Positions 17,051 to 26,723 of a stretch of DNA of 64,000 bases are shown piece after piece. The stretch comes from Suilimivivens sp964402925 (GTDB lineage Bacteria > Bacillota > Clostridia > Lachnospirales > Lachnospiraceae). The notes under the pieces were generated by a model that saw only the letters and a list, made by a program, of their open reading frames with translations, was not told the DNA's origin and did no database searches. The position numbers and the translations under genes are program-made. Every line of letters begins with the position of its first letter. Position 1 is the first letter of the stretch. The stretch spans positions 75,019-139,018 of the forward strand of contig CAYOED010000001.1 of NCBI GenBank assembly GCA_964402925.1, written 5' to 3'.

Positions 17051-18733
17051 ATGTTGAATTATAAGCGCTATAAGAAAAATCCGGTGGTAGATTATCCCGA
17101 AAGAAAATGGCCTGACAAAGAAATTGAGAAAGCGCCCATCTGGTGCAGCGTGGATTTAAGAGATGGAAATCAGGCGCTCATTGACCCCATGGTGGTCAGT
17201 GAAAAAATTGAAATGTTTCAGTATCTGATTAAGCTTGGATTCAAGGAGATTGAAATTGGATTTCCGGCGGCAAGTCAAATAGAGTATGACTTCCTGCGTC
17301 AATTGATTGAAAGAAAGATGATACCGGATGATGTGCGTGTGCAGGTCCTCACCCAGTGCCGTGAAGAATTGATAGACCGCACATTTGAATCCATAGAAGG
17401 GTGTAAAGAGGCAATTGTGCATATATACAATTCTACCTCTACCCTGCAGCGGGACGTCGTATTCGGCATGAACCGTGAAGAAATCATAGATATTGCGGTC
17501 AAGGGGACTTTAATGGTGAAAGAGCGTGCAGCAAAGTTTCCGGGAAAGATCATACTCGAATATTCGCCGGAAAGCTTCACAGGTACAGAACTTGATTTTG
17601 CCCTTGAAATCTGTACTGCTGTTCAAGAAGCATGGGAGGCTACCAAAGAAAACCCGATTATCATTAATCTTCCTTCCACAGTGGAGATGAATACGCCCAA
17701 TGTATATGCAGATCAGATAGAATGGATGAATATGCATTTCAAAGACAGGGAAAGCATTATTTTAAGCGTACATCCACACAATGACAGAGGTACCGGGGTG
17801 GCATCTGCAGAACTGGCAATGCTGGCGGGTGCAGAAAGAGTAGAAGGGACTTTGTTTGGAAACGGTGAGAGGACTGGAAATGTAGATGTACTGAATATTG
17901 CTTACAATATGTTCTCTCAAGGTATTGATCCTGAACTTCATATCGAGAAAGTAAATGAGAGCATTGAAATATATGAGAGATGTTGTAAGATTCCCATTCA
18001 TCCCAGACATCCTTATGCCGGTAAACTGGTGTTTACTGCATTTTCCGGTTCTCATCAGGATGCCATCAATAAAGGCGTGAAGGCGATGAAGGAGCGGGGC
18101 AACGAATATTGGCAGGTTCCCTATCTTCCAATCGACCCGGCAGATATCGGAAGAGAGTATGAACCAATCGTCCGGATCAATTCACAGTCTGGCAAGGGAG
18201 GCGTGGCCTTCGTTATGGATACATACTTTGGATTCAAACTGCCGAAAGGAATGCACAGGGAATTTGCAAATGTTATTCAGACTATTTCAGAAAAGCAGGG
18301 TGAGGTATCTCCTGATGAAATCATGGGGGCATTCCGTAGGGAGTATCTGGAGAAGAAAGAGCCGATACATTTCCGCAAACTGCGTGTAGACGATCTGAGT
18401 GATGAGATTCAGTCAGAATTTGACACGAGAGTATTTGTGACTTATACTGATGCTGGAGTAGAAAAGAGATTTGAAGCTGTTGGAAACGGACCTATCGATG
18501 CCGTGCAGAGAGGTCTGCAGCAGGAACTCGATACCAAAATAAAGATTCTAGACTATGAAGAACACGCATTGCAGAGCGGCTCTAATTCCCAGGCGGCTGC
18601 CTATATTCATTTGCTGGATGCGGACAGCGGAAAAGTAACCTATGGTGTAGGAGTAAGTTCCAATATTACCAGAGCTTCTGTGCGCGCTATCTTCTCGGCA
18701 GTCAACCGAATGGGGCTGGGAGAAAAGAAATAG
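17051..18733 (+). CDS. leuA: 2-isopropylmalate synthase, long (yeast-type) form
   Basis: First committed step of leucine synthesis: acetyl-CoA plus 2-oxoisovalerate to 2-isopropylmalate. The opening (NYKRYKKNPVVDYPERKWP) is the N-terminal extension of the LeuA type 2 family; the catalytic TIM barrel has SVDLRDGNQAL, and HPHNDRGTGVA carries the metal-binding histidines. The C-terminal regulatory LeuA dimer domain (residues about 430-560) should bind leucine for feedback control. About 560 residues. ATG 17051 follows GGAGGA. No leader peptide or T-box is apparent in the short 5' gap. No other leu genes are adjacent. Confidence 0.95.
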   Translation: MLNYKRYKKNPVVDYPERKWPDKEIEKAPIWCSVDLRDGNQALIDPMVVSEKIEMFQYLIKLGFKEIEIGFPAASQIEYDFLRQLIERKMIPDDVRVQVLTQCREELIDRTFESIEGCKEAIVHIYNSTSTLQRDVVFGMNREEIIDIAVKGTLMVKERAAKFPGKIILEYSPESFTGTELDFALEICTAVQEAWEATKENPIIINLPSTVEMNTPNVYADQIEWMNMHFKDRESIILSVHPHNDRGTGVASAELAMLAGAERVEGTLFGNGERTGNVDVLNIAYNMFSQGIDPELHIEKVNESIEIYERCCKIPIHPRHPYAGKLVFTAFSGSHQDAINKGVKAMKERGNEYWQVPYLPIDPADIGREYEPIVRINSQSGKGGVAFVMDTYFGFKLPKGMHREFANVIQTISEKQGEVSPDEIMGAFRREYLEKKEPIHFRKLRVDDLSDEIQSEFDTRVFVTYTDAGVEKRFEAVGNGPIDAVQRGLQQELDTKIKILDYEEHALQSGSNSQAAAYIHLLDADSGKVTYGVGVSSNITRASVRAIFSAVNRMGLGEKK

Positions 18734-18748
18734 AATCAAAAGAAAAAT

Positions 18749-18776
18749 AACCCCTCTGGAATATTCCAGAGGGGTT
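18749..18776. terminator. Bidirectional terminator between leuA and the DUF3048 gene
   Basis: Perfect 28-base inverted repeat with arms AACCCCTCTGGAAT and ATTCCAGAGGGGTT between convergent genes. On the minus strand it is followed by TTATTTTTCTTTT, a good T-tail; on the plus strand the tail TTAATTGT is weaker. Confidence 0.8.
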
Positions 18777-18782
18777 AATTGT

Positions 18783-19934
18783 CTAGTTAGCTTCAATTGT
18801 CTTTCCGTCTACCGTAAAGGTGTCACCATCTTCTAAGATACAAACCATAGTTTTTCCTGTATTTAACTTGATTTCATTTCCGTCATCATCATAATATCTG
18901 GTAGCACCGTAATCGGAAGTCTTTTCCCATGTTACATGGATGCCTTTTCCGTTGGTGAAGAACCATCCGTCGCGAGTGGTATCATGACACTGGAAGGCAA
19001 GGTATCCTTTTTCGTCTCTCACCTCAAAGTAAGTATTCTGAATCAGCAGATTCTTGAAGGAGAGTTGTTGATTATTTGCCAAATCAATATGAGGGCCGTC
19101 GCTGTCACCGGATAAGTGCTGATATCTGTCGTACAATCCTGTTGCCTCGTTGTATTCAAAATAGCAGTTCGTGACAGGATAAGCAGGTGACATATCAACT
19201 TTGGAAGCAGTAATTGCATCTGAATATTGAGCTAAAGTATTAGGTTCGCTTTCAGAAGCATACATGTAATGCTGCTTGTCCGCATAGCCCTCTCTGTATT
19301 CCAGAGGATAGCCGTAATGAGCTGCTGCATCTTTGATTCTATCTGTGGAAGTAAATGCATTGTCAGTTGAATTCTTTGCGGTATCCCTATAGGTTGCATT
19401 ACCGTATTCAATACAGTTGATGTTCTGTGTATCAGATCTTCCAATAATATCATTTATGTAGAAAGGACCGCCGTAATGAATGTAAATTGCATCCCACTCA
19501 AAAGCCCAGTATACATAGTAGTCACGGCAGCTTCTGATGTTGCCGAGCTTTTCTACATTGCTCCAGTCTTCAAATACACCCATAAGTCTCGTCATGCTGC
19601 CTTCAACGTTGCATTCATAAAGAATAGATGCATTTGAAATACCATACTGGCTGGCTGTTTTGGAGTTGGGAATCATAACAGCAATAGGGCGGGTCTTTGC
19701 GATATTCTCATCTACCCATTCGTTAGTAAGTCTGCTCCGTACCATTCCTTCGGCAGGAGGTGTTTCGGTATTTTCTGACTCTGCAGCCGCTGTCCCATTC
19801 TCTTCCGATGCACCAGGCTGAGCCTCAATAATAGGTTCAACAATTGGGGTTGATGTTTCTTTTGACTTTCCACAACCAAACAATAAAAGAGATGAGGATA
19901 AGGCTACAAGAAAAAGAACCTGTACTCTTTTCAT
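18783..19934 (-). CDS. DUF3048-domain lipoprotein (YerB-like)
   Basis: 383 residues. Lipoprotein signal MKRVQVLFLVALSSSLLLFGC, with the lipobox ending at Cys21, then a Ser/Glu/Pro-rich linker (residues 25-65). The rest is the DUF3048 N- and C-terminal domains (RPIAVMIPNSKTASQYGISNASI ... YRDTAKNSTDNAFTS ... GKTMVCILEDGDTFTV), as in B. subtilis YerB; function unknown, surface-anchored. Expressed divergently from rfbD with its own promoter and convergent on leuA. Confidence 0.88.
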   Translation of the reverse strand: MKRVQVLFLVALSSSLLLFGCGKSKETSTPIVEPIIEAQPGASEENGTAAAESENTETPPAEGMVRSRLTNEWVDENIAKTRPIAVMIPNSKTASQYGISNASILYECNVEGSMTRLMGVFEDWSNVEKLGNIRSCRDYYVYWAFEWDAIYIHYGGPFYINDIIGRSDTQNINCIEYGNATYRDTAKNSTDNAFTSTDRIKDAAAHYGYPLEYREGYADKQHYMYASESEPNTLAQYSDAITASKVDMSPAYPVTNCYFEYNEATGLYDRYQHLSGDSDGPHIDLANNQQLSFKNLLIQNTYFEVRDEKGYLAFQCHDTTRDGWFFTNGKGIHVTWEKTSDYGATRYYDDDGNEIKLNTGKTMVCILEDGDTFTVDGKTIEAN

Positions 19935-19993
19935 CTTATTTCCTCACTTTCAGTTCATAAAAATGGTGATAATAATCAAATCACGCGATTAAT

Positions 19994-20022
19994 ATTATAG
20001 CATATAAGAGAACGGGAGTCAC
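19994..20022 (-). promoter_or_regulatory. Probable promoter of the DUF3048 lipoprotein gene
   Basis: Reading the minus strand: GTGACT (20022-20017), 17-base spacer, then TATAAT (19999-19994) with a TG one base upstream (extended -10, TGCTATAAT). It lies about 60 bases before the start codon. Confidence 0.6.
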
Positions 20023-20210
20023 TAGTAAATTATGTAAAATCTTATACAAATATATTAAGAAATTATTACGAAAAGTGTAAAGTATTGCTATCAGATGGAA
20101 GAGGAAAGCTAAGACTGAAAATAATGATTTAGGAACCACTTGTCTAAAATAGATTTAAAGGGTAAAATAAGAAGCAGGCACTGAAGAGATGTGAAAGGAA
20201 AATATAAGTG

Positions 20211-21056
20211 ATGAATAAAATTATCGTAACAGGGTGTAACGGACAGCTGGGGCGTGCCATTAACCATGAGCTTATGGGGAAACATGATATTGAATTTGTT
20301 AATACGGATGTAGCAGAACTTGATATCACCAATATTGACAAGGTAATGGAACTGGCAAGGAAAGTAAAGCCATATGCCATCATCAACTGTGCTGCGCATA
20401 CTGGAGTGGATGCCTGTGAGGACGAATGGGATAAGGCATACCGCATTAATGCCATCGGTCCCAGAAATTTAAGTATCGCAGCTTCCGAAACAGGGGCTAA
20501 GATGGTGCATATTTCTACTGATTATATTTTTGACGGTAAAGCGAACAAGCCGTACATTGAATTTGACAGACCCAATCCCCAGGGCGCATATGGAACGACC
20601 AAGCTGGCAGGGGAGAAAATGGTAAAAGATTTTGCTGACCGGTATTTCATTTTAAGGACAGCATGGCTTTACGGAGAAGGAAAGAATTTTGTAAAAACAA
20701 TGCTCAGGCTCTCAGAAAGCAATGATAAAGTCAGGGTAGTGGGCGATCAGGTGGGAAGTCCCACAAGCGCGAAGGAACTGGCTGCTGCGATTGCACATTT
20801 GCTCTTTACGGAAAATTATGGTCTGTTCCACGCAACTTGTGAAGGAAGCTGCTCCTGGGCACAATTTGCAGAGGAGATTTTCAGGCTTGCCGGCAAGGAC
20901 ACCAGGGTAGAGGCAATCACCACAGAAGAGTTTGGTGCAAAAGCCCCCAGACCGGCTTATTCTATTCTTGAAAATTATATGTTTAAGTTGACTACGGATT
21001 ATATGTTTGCGGATTGGCATGATGCGCTGACTGTTTATATGAAGGAATTTGCATAA
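20211..21056 (+). CDS. rfbD: dTDP-4-dehydrorhamnose reductase family protein
   Basis: Short-chain dehydrogenase fold that would reduce dTDP-4-keto-L-rhamnose to dTDP-L-rhamnose. Rossmann motif TGCNGQLGRAI near residue 8, catalytic YGTTK (YxxxK) near residue 127, STDYIFDG. About 281 residues. GAAAGGA precedes; either GTG 20208 or ATG 20211 is possible. The partner genes rfbA, rfbB and rfbC are not in the window, so it is an orphan here, grouped instead with GDP-fucose genes. A related SDR role on another NDP-sugar is possible. Confidence 0.87.
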   Translation: MNKIIVTGCNGQLGRAINHELMGKHDIEFVNTDVAELDITNIDKVMELARKVKPYAIINCAAHTGVDACEDEWDKAYRINAIGPRNLSIAASETGAKMVHISTDYIFDGKANKPYIEFDRPNPQGAYGTTKLAGEKMVKDFADRYFILRTAWLYGEGKNFVKTMLRLSESNDKVRVVGDQVGSPTSAKELAAAIAHLLFTENYGLFHATCEGSCSWAQFAEEIFRLAGKDTRVEAITTEEFGAKAPRPAYSILENYMFKLTTDYMFADWHDALTVYMKEFA

Positions 21057-21057
21057 A

Positions 21058-21513
21058 ATGGATTTTATTATAGAACTGCTTCAAAATAAAATTTTTGTTT
21101 CGGCAGTCATCGGATGGCTGGTGGCACAGGTGTTGAAAACGCTGATTCATTTCATACTTACCAAAAAGCTGGTAGCAGAGAGAATTGTGGGAAGCGGCGG
21201 TATGCCCAGTTCCCATTCGGCAACGGTCTGTGCGCTCGCCGCTGCTACCGGAATACAATATGGCGGCGGAGGGTTCGAATTTGCCGTGACAATCATGCTT
21301 GCAATTATTGTCATGTATGATGCCATGGGTGTCCGCAGAGAAACCGGAAAACAGGGACAGGTTCTGAATGAAATGCTGGAAGTGTTCACGAATATGGGCA
21401 AGCAGATCAGCGCCGAAGCGAAGCTGAAGGAATTTGTAGGACACACGCCGCTGCAGGTTTTAATGGGAGCTATATTGGGAATCGCGATAGCGGTCATTGT
21501 TATGAGTATTTAG
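21058..21513 (+). CDS. Divergent PAP2 family membrane protein (DUF212)
   Basis: About 151 residues, with hydrophobic segments at both ends. It contains GGMPSSHSATVCALA near residue 48, the PSSHS-type phosphatase loop of acid phosphatase/vanadium-peroxidase-related proteins, and VMYDAMGVRRETGKQ, typical of the divergent PAP2 (YuiD-like) family. Exact substrate unknown; a lipid pyrophosphate is plausible. ATG 21058 chosen over an overlapping TTG 21049 because the AAGGA ribosome site at about 21041 fits it better. Immediately after rfbD. Confidence 0.85.
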   Translation: MDFIIELLQNKIFVSAVIGWLVAQVLKTLIHFILTKKLVAERIVGSGGMPSSHSATVCALAAATGIQYGGGGFEFAVTIMLAIIVMYDAMGVRRETGKQGQVLNEMLEVFTNMGKQISAEAKLKEFVGHTPLQVLMGAILGIAIAVIVMSI

Positions 21514-21540
21514 TATAATGAAAGTATAAAGGAGATTGAT

Positions 21541-22608
21541 ATGCAGAAGATAGCTTTAATTACAGGTATTACCGGACAGGATGGTTCTTATCTGGCGGAG
21601 TTTTTGCTGGAGAAAGGGTATGAAGTACATGGTCTCATCAGAAGGCATAGCATCAGCAATACAGCGCGGATAGATCATATTTTATCTTCAAAGTACAATA
21701 ACGTAAAATTTTTCCTGCATTTTGCAGACACTACCGATTCCAGCAATCTGATGCGTCTCATAGCGGAAATCCGTCCCACGGAGGTATATAATCTGGCAGC
21801 GCAGTCTCATGTAGGAGTATCCTTTGATGTGCCCGAGTACACAGCGGAAGCTACAGGTGTGAGCACCTTAAAGCTTCTTGAGGCAATCCGTGTCAATGGA
21901 GGAAATTGCAGATATTATCAGGCATCCACATCGGAACTGTTTGGAGGTCTTCCGGAGACGGCACCTCAAAGTGAGGCTACGCCTTTTTATCCTAAGAGTC
22001 CTTATGGTGTGGCGAAGCTCTATTCCTATTGGATTACAGTAAACTATAGAGAATCTTATAATATGTTTGCATGCAACGGTATTTTGTTTAATCATGAATC
22101 TCCGAGACGGGGCGAAAATTTCGTGACGAGGAAGATCACCCTTGCCATTGCCAATATCATTGCAGGAAAACAGGAGAAGCTATCACTGGGAAATATGAAC
22201 GCCAAGCGGGACTGGGGATTTGCCGGCGATTATGTGGAAGGTATGTGGATGATGCTGCAGCAGGATAAACCGGATGATTATGTGCTTGCCACCAATGAGA
22301 CCCATACGGTAAGGGAATTTGTGGAAGCAGCCTTTAAAGAACTTGGCATTGTGATCAGATGGGAAGGCACTGGTGTGGATGAAAAAGGCTATGATGCTGC
22401 AACAGGCAGGCTGTTGGTAGATGTGAATCCGGAGTTTTACCGTCCGGCAGAGGTTGAATTCCTGTGGGGAAATGCATCTAAGGCAGAAAAAGCGCTGGGA
22501 TGGAAGAGAAAAGTAGATTTTGAAGGTCTGGTTGCCATGATGATGGATGCTGACCTGAAAGAAATAGCAGGAATGAGCTGCAGCGAATACAAGGAAAGCG
22601 CAAAGTAG
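21541..22608 (+). CDS. gmd: GDP-mannose 4,6-dehydratase
   Basis: Converts GDP-D-mannose to GDP-4-keto-6-deoxy-D-mannose, precursor of GDP-L-fucose. Rossmann motif TGITGQDGSYLAEFL near residue 8, then GLIRRHS; catalytic region STSELFGG and YGVAKLY (YxxxK); NFVTRKIT and NAKRDWGFAGDYVEGMW are hallmark Gmd blocks. 355 residues. AAGGAGATTGAT precedes ATG 21541. Works with the GDP-fucose synthase at 24396; a membrane protein gene lies between them. Confidence 0.96.
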   Translation: MQKIALITGITGQDGSYLAEFLLEKGYEVHGLIRRHSISNTARIDHILSSKYNNVKFFLHFADTTDSSNLMRLIAEIRPTEVYNLAAQSHVGVSFDVPEYTAEATGVSTLKLLEAIRVNGGNCRYYQASTSELFGGLPETAPQSEATPFYPKSPYGVAKLYSYWITVNYRESYNMFACNGILFNHESPRRGENFVTRKITLAIANIIAGKQEKLSLGNMNAKRDWGFAGDYVEGMWMMLQQDKPDDYVLATNETHTVREFVEAAFKELGIVIRWEGTGVDEKGYDAATGRLLVDVNPEFYRPAEVEFLWGNASKAEKALGWKRKVDFEGLVAMMMDADLKEIAGMSCSEYKESAK

Positions 22609-22642
22609 AAAGAGTGGTACAAAGGTAGAAGAGGAAAGTCAG

Positions 22643-24307
22643 ATGTTCTCGGTTATACTCATTTGGCTGTATATGCTATTTACCTGCTATGTGATTGGAT
22701 TTACTTGTATCACTGTTATAAAGGGTAAAGAAACATATCGGTGCAGAAAAGAAACCAGTTACCTATATGCAGGTATAGGAGCAGTTACGGTCTATTCCCA
22801 ATTTTTCAGTATTTTCTGGAAGGTTGGGTTTACGGCGAATTTGATACTGCTCCTTATCTGCGTTTTGTGTATTGCAGTCTATAGAAGGCAGTTTCAGGAG
22901 AATCTGCATACCTGTAGGTTGACGATTACACCCATAAGGGCAGTGATGATCCTGCTGCTTTTTCTTGTGTTTGCCTATGGAACTTCCACAGGGATCATTC
23001 ATTATGACACAAGTTTATACCATGCCCAGAGCATTCGCTGGATAGAAGAATATGGTGTGGTACCGGGGCTTGGCAATCTGCACAGCAGGCTTGCCTATAA
23101 CAGTGCCGCATTTTGTTTTTCTGCTCTTTACAGTATGGCATTTCTGGGAGGACAGTCTTATCATTGCGGTGCGGGATTTCTGGCTTTTCTGCTTGCGTTG
23201 GTCTGCATGGAAGCATGGACAAAGGAACGGATAAAAAAACCCCAGCTTTCAGATTTTGCCAGACTTACTGCTATTTATTATTTACTAATCATATTTGACG
23301 AGATGGTTTCGCCGGCATCAGATTATTTCATGGTGCTTCTGGTTTTTTTTATAGTAATCAGGTGGCTGGATCTGATGGAAAAAGGGGAAAGGTTTTATCT
23401 GCCTTATGCGCTTCTTTGTGTGCTTGGAGTGGTGGTGCTTACTGTGAAGCTTTCGGGCGCCTTGATTCTTCTGCTCACGCTTAAGCCGGCATTCATGATG
23501 ATAAAAGAAAAGCGGGTAAAAGAAATTTTCTTATTTTTAGGATTGGGGATTTTGACAGTGCTGCCGTTTCTTGTGCGGAATGTGATTTTATCAGGGTGGC
23601 TGGTCTATCCTTTTACTGCGCTGGACTTATTTTCTTTTGATTTTAAGATCCCGAAAGGGATGGCGGAATATGATGCCAAGGAAATACAGGTGTGGGGAAG
23701 AGGATTTTCTGATGTGGGAAGATATGGGGAAGCGGTCAGCGCCTGGCTGCCTGAATGGATCGGCAGTCTTGACGGAACCAACAAAATCTTTCTGATCATG
23801 GCTCTTGGGGGCGTGCTCCTGCTTATTTTTTTGGCGATCTATGCTATTGTGAAAAAGAAAAAGGATATGATGGATTTTCTTCACGCGGAAGGGACCCTTA
23901 CTGCATGTTTCTTATTCTGGCTTCTCAGCGCGCCGCTGGTTCGGTATGGCTGTGTATTTCTGTGGCTGTCACCGGTGCTGGTGTGGGGATATCTGTATTT
24001 AAAGATCAGTCCCCATCTGGACAGATTCAAAATTTATTATATATTGATTCTGGTATTTGGGCTATACAAGTTATCAGCTTTCGGGATGGAAGTCTATAGA
24101 GGGGCTACTGCCGGATATCTGATTAGGCAGAAGGATTATGAGAACTTTGAAACGACGGCTTACGAGCTGCATGGAATCACCTTCTATTATCCTGTTTCCG
24201 GCGATCAGGTGGGGTACCGGGATTTCCCTTCGTCGCCCTTGAAGGCGGAAGATATTTTTCTGGGGGATACCATAGAAGAGGGATTTAAGGATGTGACCCA
24301 TCAATGA
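22643..24307 (+). CDS. Polytopic membrane protein, possibly GT-C-like (LIC_10190-like)
   Basis: 554 residues with about 12 hydrophobic segments and a short periplasmic-type C-terminal domain (residues about 485-554). The block HYDTSLYHAQSIRWIEEYGVVPGLGNLHSRLAYNS (residues about 115-150), cited here in outline, has the conserved His/Asp/Arg pattern on a loop after the third helix expected of GT-C-type lipid-sugar transferases; the closest family I can name is the LIC_10190-type membrane protein. A role in moving or attaching a (fucosylated?) glycan is inferred from its place between gmd and GDP-fucose synthase. GAGGAAAG precedes ATG 22643. Confidence 0.75.
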   Translation: MFSVILIWLYMLFTCYVIGFTCITVIKGKETYRCRKETSYLYAGIGAVTVYSQFFSIFWKVGFTANLILLLICVLCIAVYRRQFQENLHTCRLTITPIRAVMILLLFLVFAYGTSTGIIHYDTSLYHAQSIRWIEEYGVVPGLGNLHSRLAYNSAAFCFSALYSMAFLGGQSYHCGAGFLAFLLALVCMEAWTKERIKKPQLSDFARLTAIYYLLIIFDEMVSPASDYFMVLLVFFIVIRWLDLMEKGERFYLPYALLCVLGVVVLTVKLSGALILLLTLKPAFMMIKEKRVKEIFLFLGLGILTVLPFLVRNVILSGWLVYPFTALDLFSFDFKIPKGMAEYDAKEIQVWGRGFSDVGRYGEAVSAWLPEWIGSLDGTNKIFLIMALGGVLLLIFLAIYAIVKKKKDMMDFLHAEGTLTACFLFWLLSAPLVRYGCVFLWLSPVLVWGYLYLKISPHLDRFKIYYILILVFGLYKLSAFGMEVYRGATAGYLIRQKDYENFETTAYELHGITFYYPVSGDQVGYRDFPSSPLKAEDIFLGDTIEEGFKDVTHQ

Positions 24308-24395
24308 GGGGATAATGACGATATAGATAAAAATTGGTAACTGTGAAGGTACTGAACAGTTACGGAAATTGATAAATGGAGAGGAAGGAAATTTT

Positions 24396-25340
24396 ATGAT
24401 GAAAAAAACAGATAAGATTTATGTGGCAGGTCATAGGGGACTGGTGGGAAGCGCAATCGTAAGGAACCTGAAAGAAAAGGGCTACACCAATATCATTGGA
24501 AGGACCCACAAGGAACTGGATTTAACCAATCAGGCTATGGTGCGGGATTTTTTTGAAGCGGAAAGACCGGATATCGTAGTCTTAGCAGCAGCCAAAGTGG
24601 GCGGCATCAATGCCAACAATACGGTACCTGCCGATTTTGCCTATGAAAACCTTCAGATTCAATGTAACGTGATTGACTGTTGTCATAAGTACAAAGTAAA
24701 AAAATTGCTCTTTCTGGGAAGCACTTGTATCTATCCCAAGATGGCACCCCAGCCGATTCCGGAGGATGCTCTCCTCACAGGACCGCTGGAGGAGACCAAT
24801 GAAGCTTATGCAATTGCTAAAATCGCCGGATTGGAAATGTGCAAGTTCTATAAGAGACAGTATGGGGATGATTTTATCAGCTGTATGCCCACGAACCTAT
24901 ATGGACCTCATGATAATTATGACCTTGAGGGATCTCATGTAATGCCTGCCATGATCCGCAAATTTCATGAAGCAAAGGTTAAGAATGCACCTACGGTAGA
25001 ACTTTGGGGAACGGGTACACCCTTACGTGAATTCCTTTATGTGGATGATATGGCAGATGCCTGTGTATTTCTGCTTGAAAATTACAGCGGTGAGCAGCAT
25101 GTGAATATCGGAACCGGAAAGGAAATTACAATCAAGGAACTGGCTGAAACAGTGAAAAATGCGGTGGGTTATGAAGGCGAGATTATCTGGAATAAAGACA
25201 TGCCGGACGGAACACCCAGAAAGCTTACCAATGTGGATAAACTTCACGACTTGGGATGGACACATAAGGTTGAACTTGAAGAAGGGGTAAAACTGGCTTA
25301 TCAGTGGTTCAAGGAAAATGTGGATAGTGCTAGGATGTAG
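24396..25340 (+). CDS. fcl: GDP-L-fucose synthase
   Basis: NADPH-dependent 3,5-epimerase/4-reductase making GDP-L-fucose from the Gmd product. Motifs: GHRGLVGSAIVR near residue 12, the catalytic serine/tyrosine/lysine set in LGSTCIYPK and YAIAKIAG, and ESHxM-type region EGSHVMPAMIRKFHEAK; C-terminal NIGTGKEITIKELAE. About 314 residues. ATG 24396 is 7 bases after GAGGAAGGA; the upstream TTG 24369 lies before the ribosome site. Completes a two-step GDP-fucose pathway with gmd. Confidence 0.95.
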   Translation: MMKKTDKIYVAGHRGLVGSAIVRNLKEKGYTNIIGRTHKELDLTNQAMVRDFFEAERPDIVVLAAAKVGGINANNTVPADFAYENLQIQCNVIDCCHKYKVKKLLFLGSTCIYPKMAPQPIPEDALLTGPLEETNEAYAIAKIAGLEMCKFYKRQYGDDFISCMPTNLYGPHDNYDLEGSHVMPAMIRKFHEAKVKNAPTVELWGTGTPLREFLYVDDMADACVFLLENYSGEQHVNIGTGKEITIKELAETVKNAVGYEGEIIWNKDMPDGTPRKLTNVDKLHDLGWTHKVELEEGVKLAYQWFKENVDSARM

Positions 25341-25446
25341 TCTGCTGAAAATTTTTAAAATTTCATAATTTTGAAACCTGATTCCATTTCAAAAAGTATA
25401 TAAAGTAGAAAACGAAATTATTTATACGAATGAAATGGAGGAAATT

Positions 25447-26673
25447 ATGAAAAAGAAAATGGTACTTTGTCTGATGGTGGGCGCTCTGACGGTTGCGATT
25501 TTAGGAGGATGCGGCTCGAAAAATACAGTCCAGATGATTGATCCTGATACCACGGCAGAACAGGAGGCAGACGAGAAAGAAGACGCGCAGGACGAGGAAG
25601 CACCGGCGAGAGGCGATGATGATTATCCGGTGCTGGGAGAGGAAGATATTGAAGACTATGAGGGCTTTGATTATCTGCAATGGGAACTTCTCACATCCGA
25701 TTCAGGAGATACAGTTCCTGTGTATGTTCCTATGGACGAAGATGCATATAAAAGCGATGATCATATAAGCGGCTACAATCTGGGGATTGCCTACAGTGTA
25801 GAGTTAGACCCTTCCATAAGAACGGATGAAGAGGATTACCGGGTCACTGAAAATCTGGATTACTATCTGGAGGATGTATACGACCCCGAGTACAATGAGG
25901 ATTACTATGATGTTGTAATTAGTGATGCTGAGCGCATAGATGGGGATACAGCTCGTGCCTGTGTAGAATACTGTAGGTATTATGAGTATGATGACAGTTA
26001 CTATGCAGTTTTTGCAACTTACCTTTTAAAGAGACTGGATAATGATGTGACAGTACTTTTGGAAATGAAGGTAAATTCTGACGATGTGGATTTAGAGACG
26101 GACAACCTTATTGATGAATTGGAAGCCTTTTATCAATTTGAGGTGGATTGGAGCATCAAAAGAGCGGAAGAGAAAATAGAGGAACTTGAAGAAATTGACA
26201 ATGGGAATACAGTATTTAGCGGTTCTTTAGCTTTCGATATTCCAGAGAATTGGGATAAGGATGACGCAGAATCCGATTCAGATGTTTATGTGTATGCACC
26301 GTACGGGGATGCGGATTTGGCGGACTGTGCTGTAAGTATCAGCCATGAATATACAGGGATGGATGCTTCTGAACTTGAGATACTGGAGAGCAATCATGAC
26401 TTTCTGGTTGAAATGGTGAAGACGCAGCTGACGAATGATGATACCTTTGACGGAGATGTGAGCATTTATGAAGGTACGGATTTGGGAATCACAGTCAAAG
26501 TACAGATGGAGTCGACAGGTCAGGATGGTGTTGATATGGAACTGCATGTATATATGATTTTTATTGAAGATTATACATATATTATAAGTGCAGCACAGCA
26601 TGGCGACGCGCCGCTGGATGATCCTTTTGCAGCAGCGGAAGGAATACTGGCAAGTGCACGGATAGAAGAATAG
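25447..26673 (+). CDS. Lipoprotein of unknown function
   Basis: About 408 residues. Lipoprotein signal MKKKMVLCLMVGALTVAILGGC with lipobox LGGC, then a strongly acidic linker (residues about 35-65) and two globular parts. The C-terminal part (from about residue 258, SLAFDIPENWD...) has the look of a PsbP/Mog1-like lipoprotein domain, but that is a weak resemblance. Very acidic overall, rich in Asp/Glu/Tyr. GGAGGAA precedes ATG 25447. Stands alone with a strong terminator behind it. Confidence 0.8.
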   Translation: MKKKMVLCLMVGALTVAILGGCGSKNTVQMIDPDTTAEQEADEKEDAQDEEAPARGDDDYPVLGEEDIEDYEGFDYLQWELLTSDSGDTVPVYVPMDEDAYKSDDHISGYNLGIAYSVELDPSIRTDEEDYRVTENLDYYLEDVYDPEYNEDYYDVVISDAERIDGDTARACVEYCRYYEYDDSYYAVFATYLLKRLDNDVTVLLEMKVNSDDVDLETDNLIDELEAFYQFEVDWSIKRAEEKIEELEEIDNGNTVFSGSLAFDIPENWDKDDAESDSDVYVYAPYGDADLADCAVSISHEYTGMDASELEILESNHDFLVEMVKTQLTNDDTFDGDVSIYEGTDLGITVKVQMESTGQDGVDMELHVYMIFIEDYTYIISAAQHGDAPLDDPFAAAEGILASARIEE

Positions 26674-26684
26674 AAGATGTTTAA

Positions 26685-26723
26685 TTATCCCTAAGGTTCT
26701 AACACCTTAGGGATAACTTTTTT
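26685..26723 (+). terminator. Strong intrinsic terminator after the lipoprotein gene
   Basis: 13-bp perfect stem TTATCCCTAAGGT / ACCTTAGGGATAA with a 6-base loop, then CTTTTTT. It reaches the stop codon of the convergent minus-strand gene. Confidence 0.85.
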
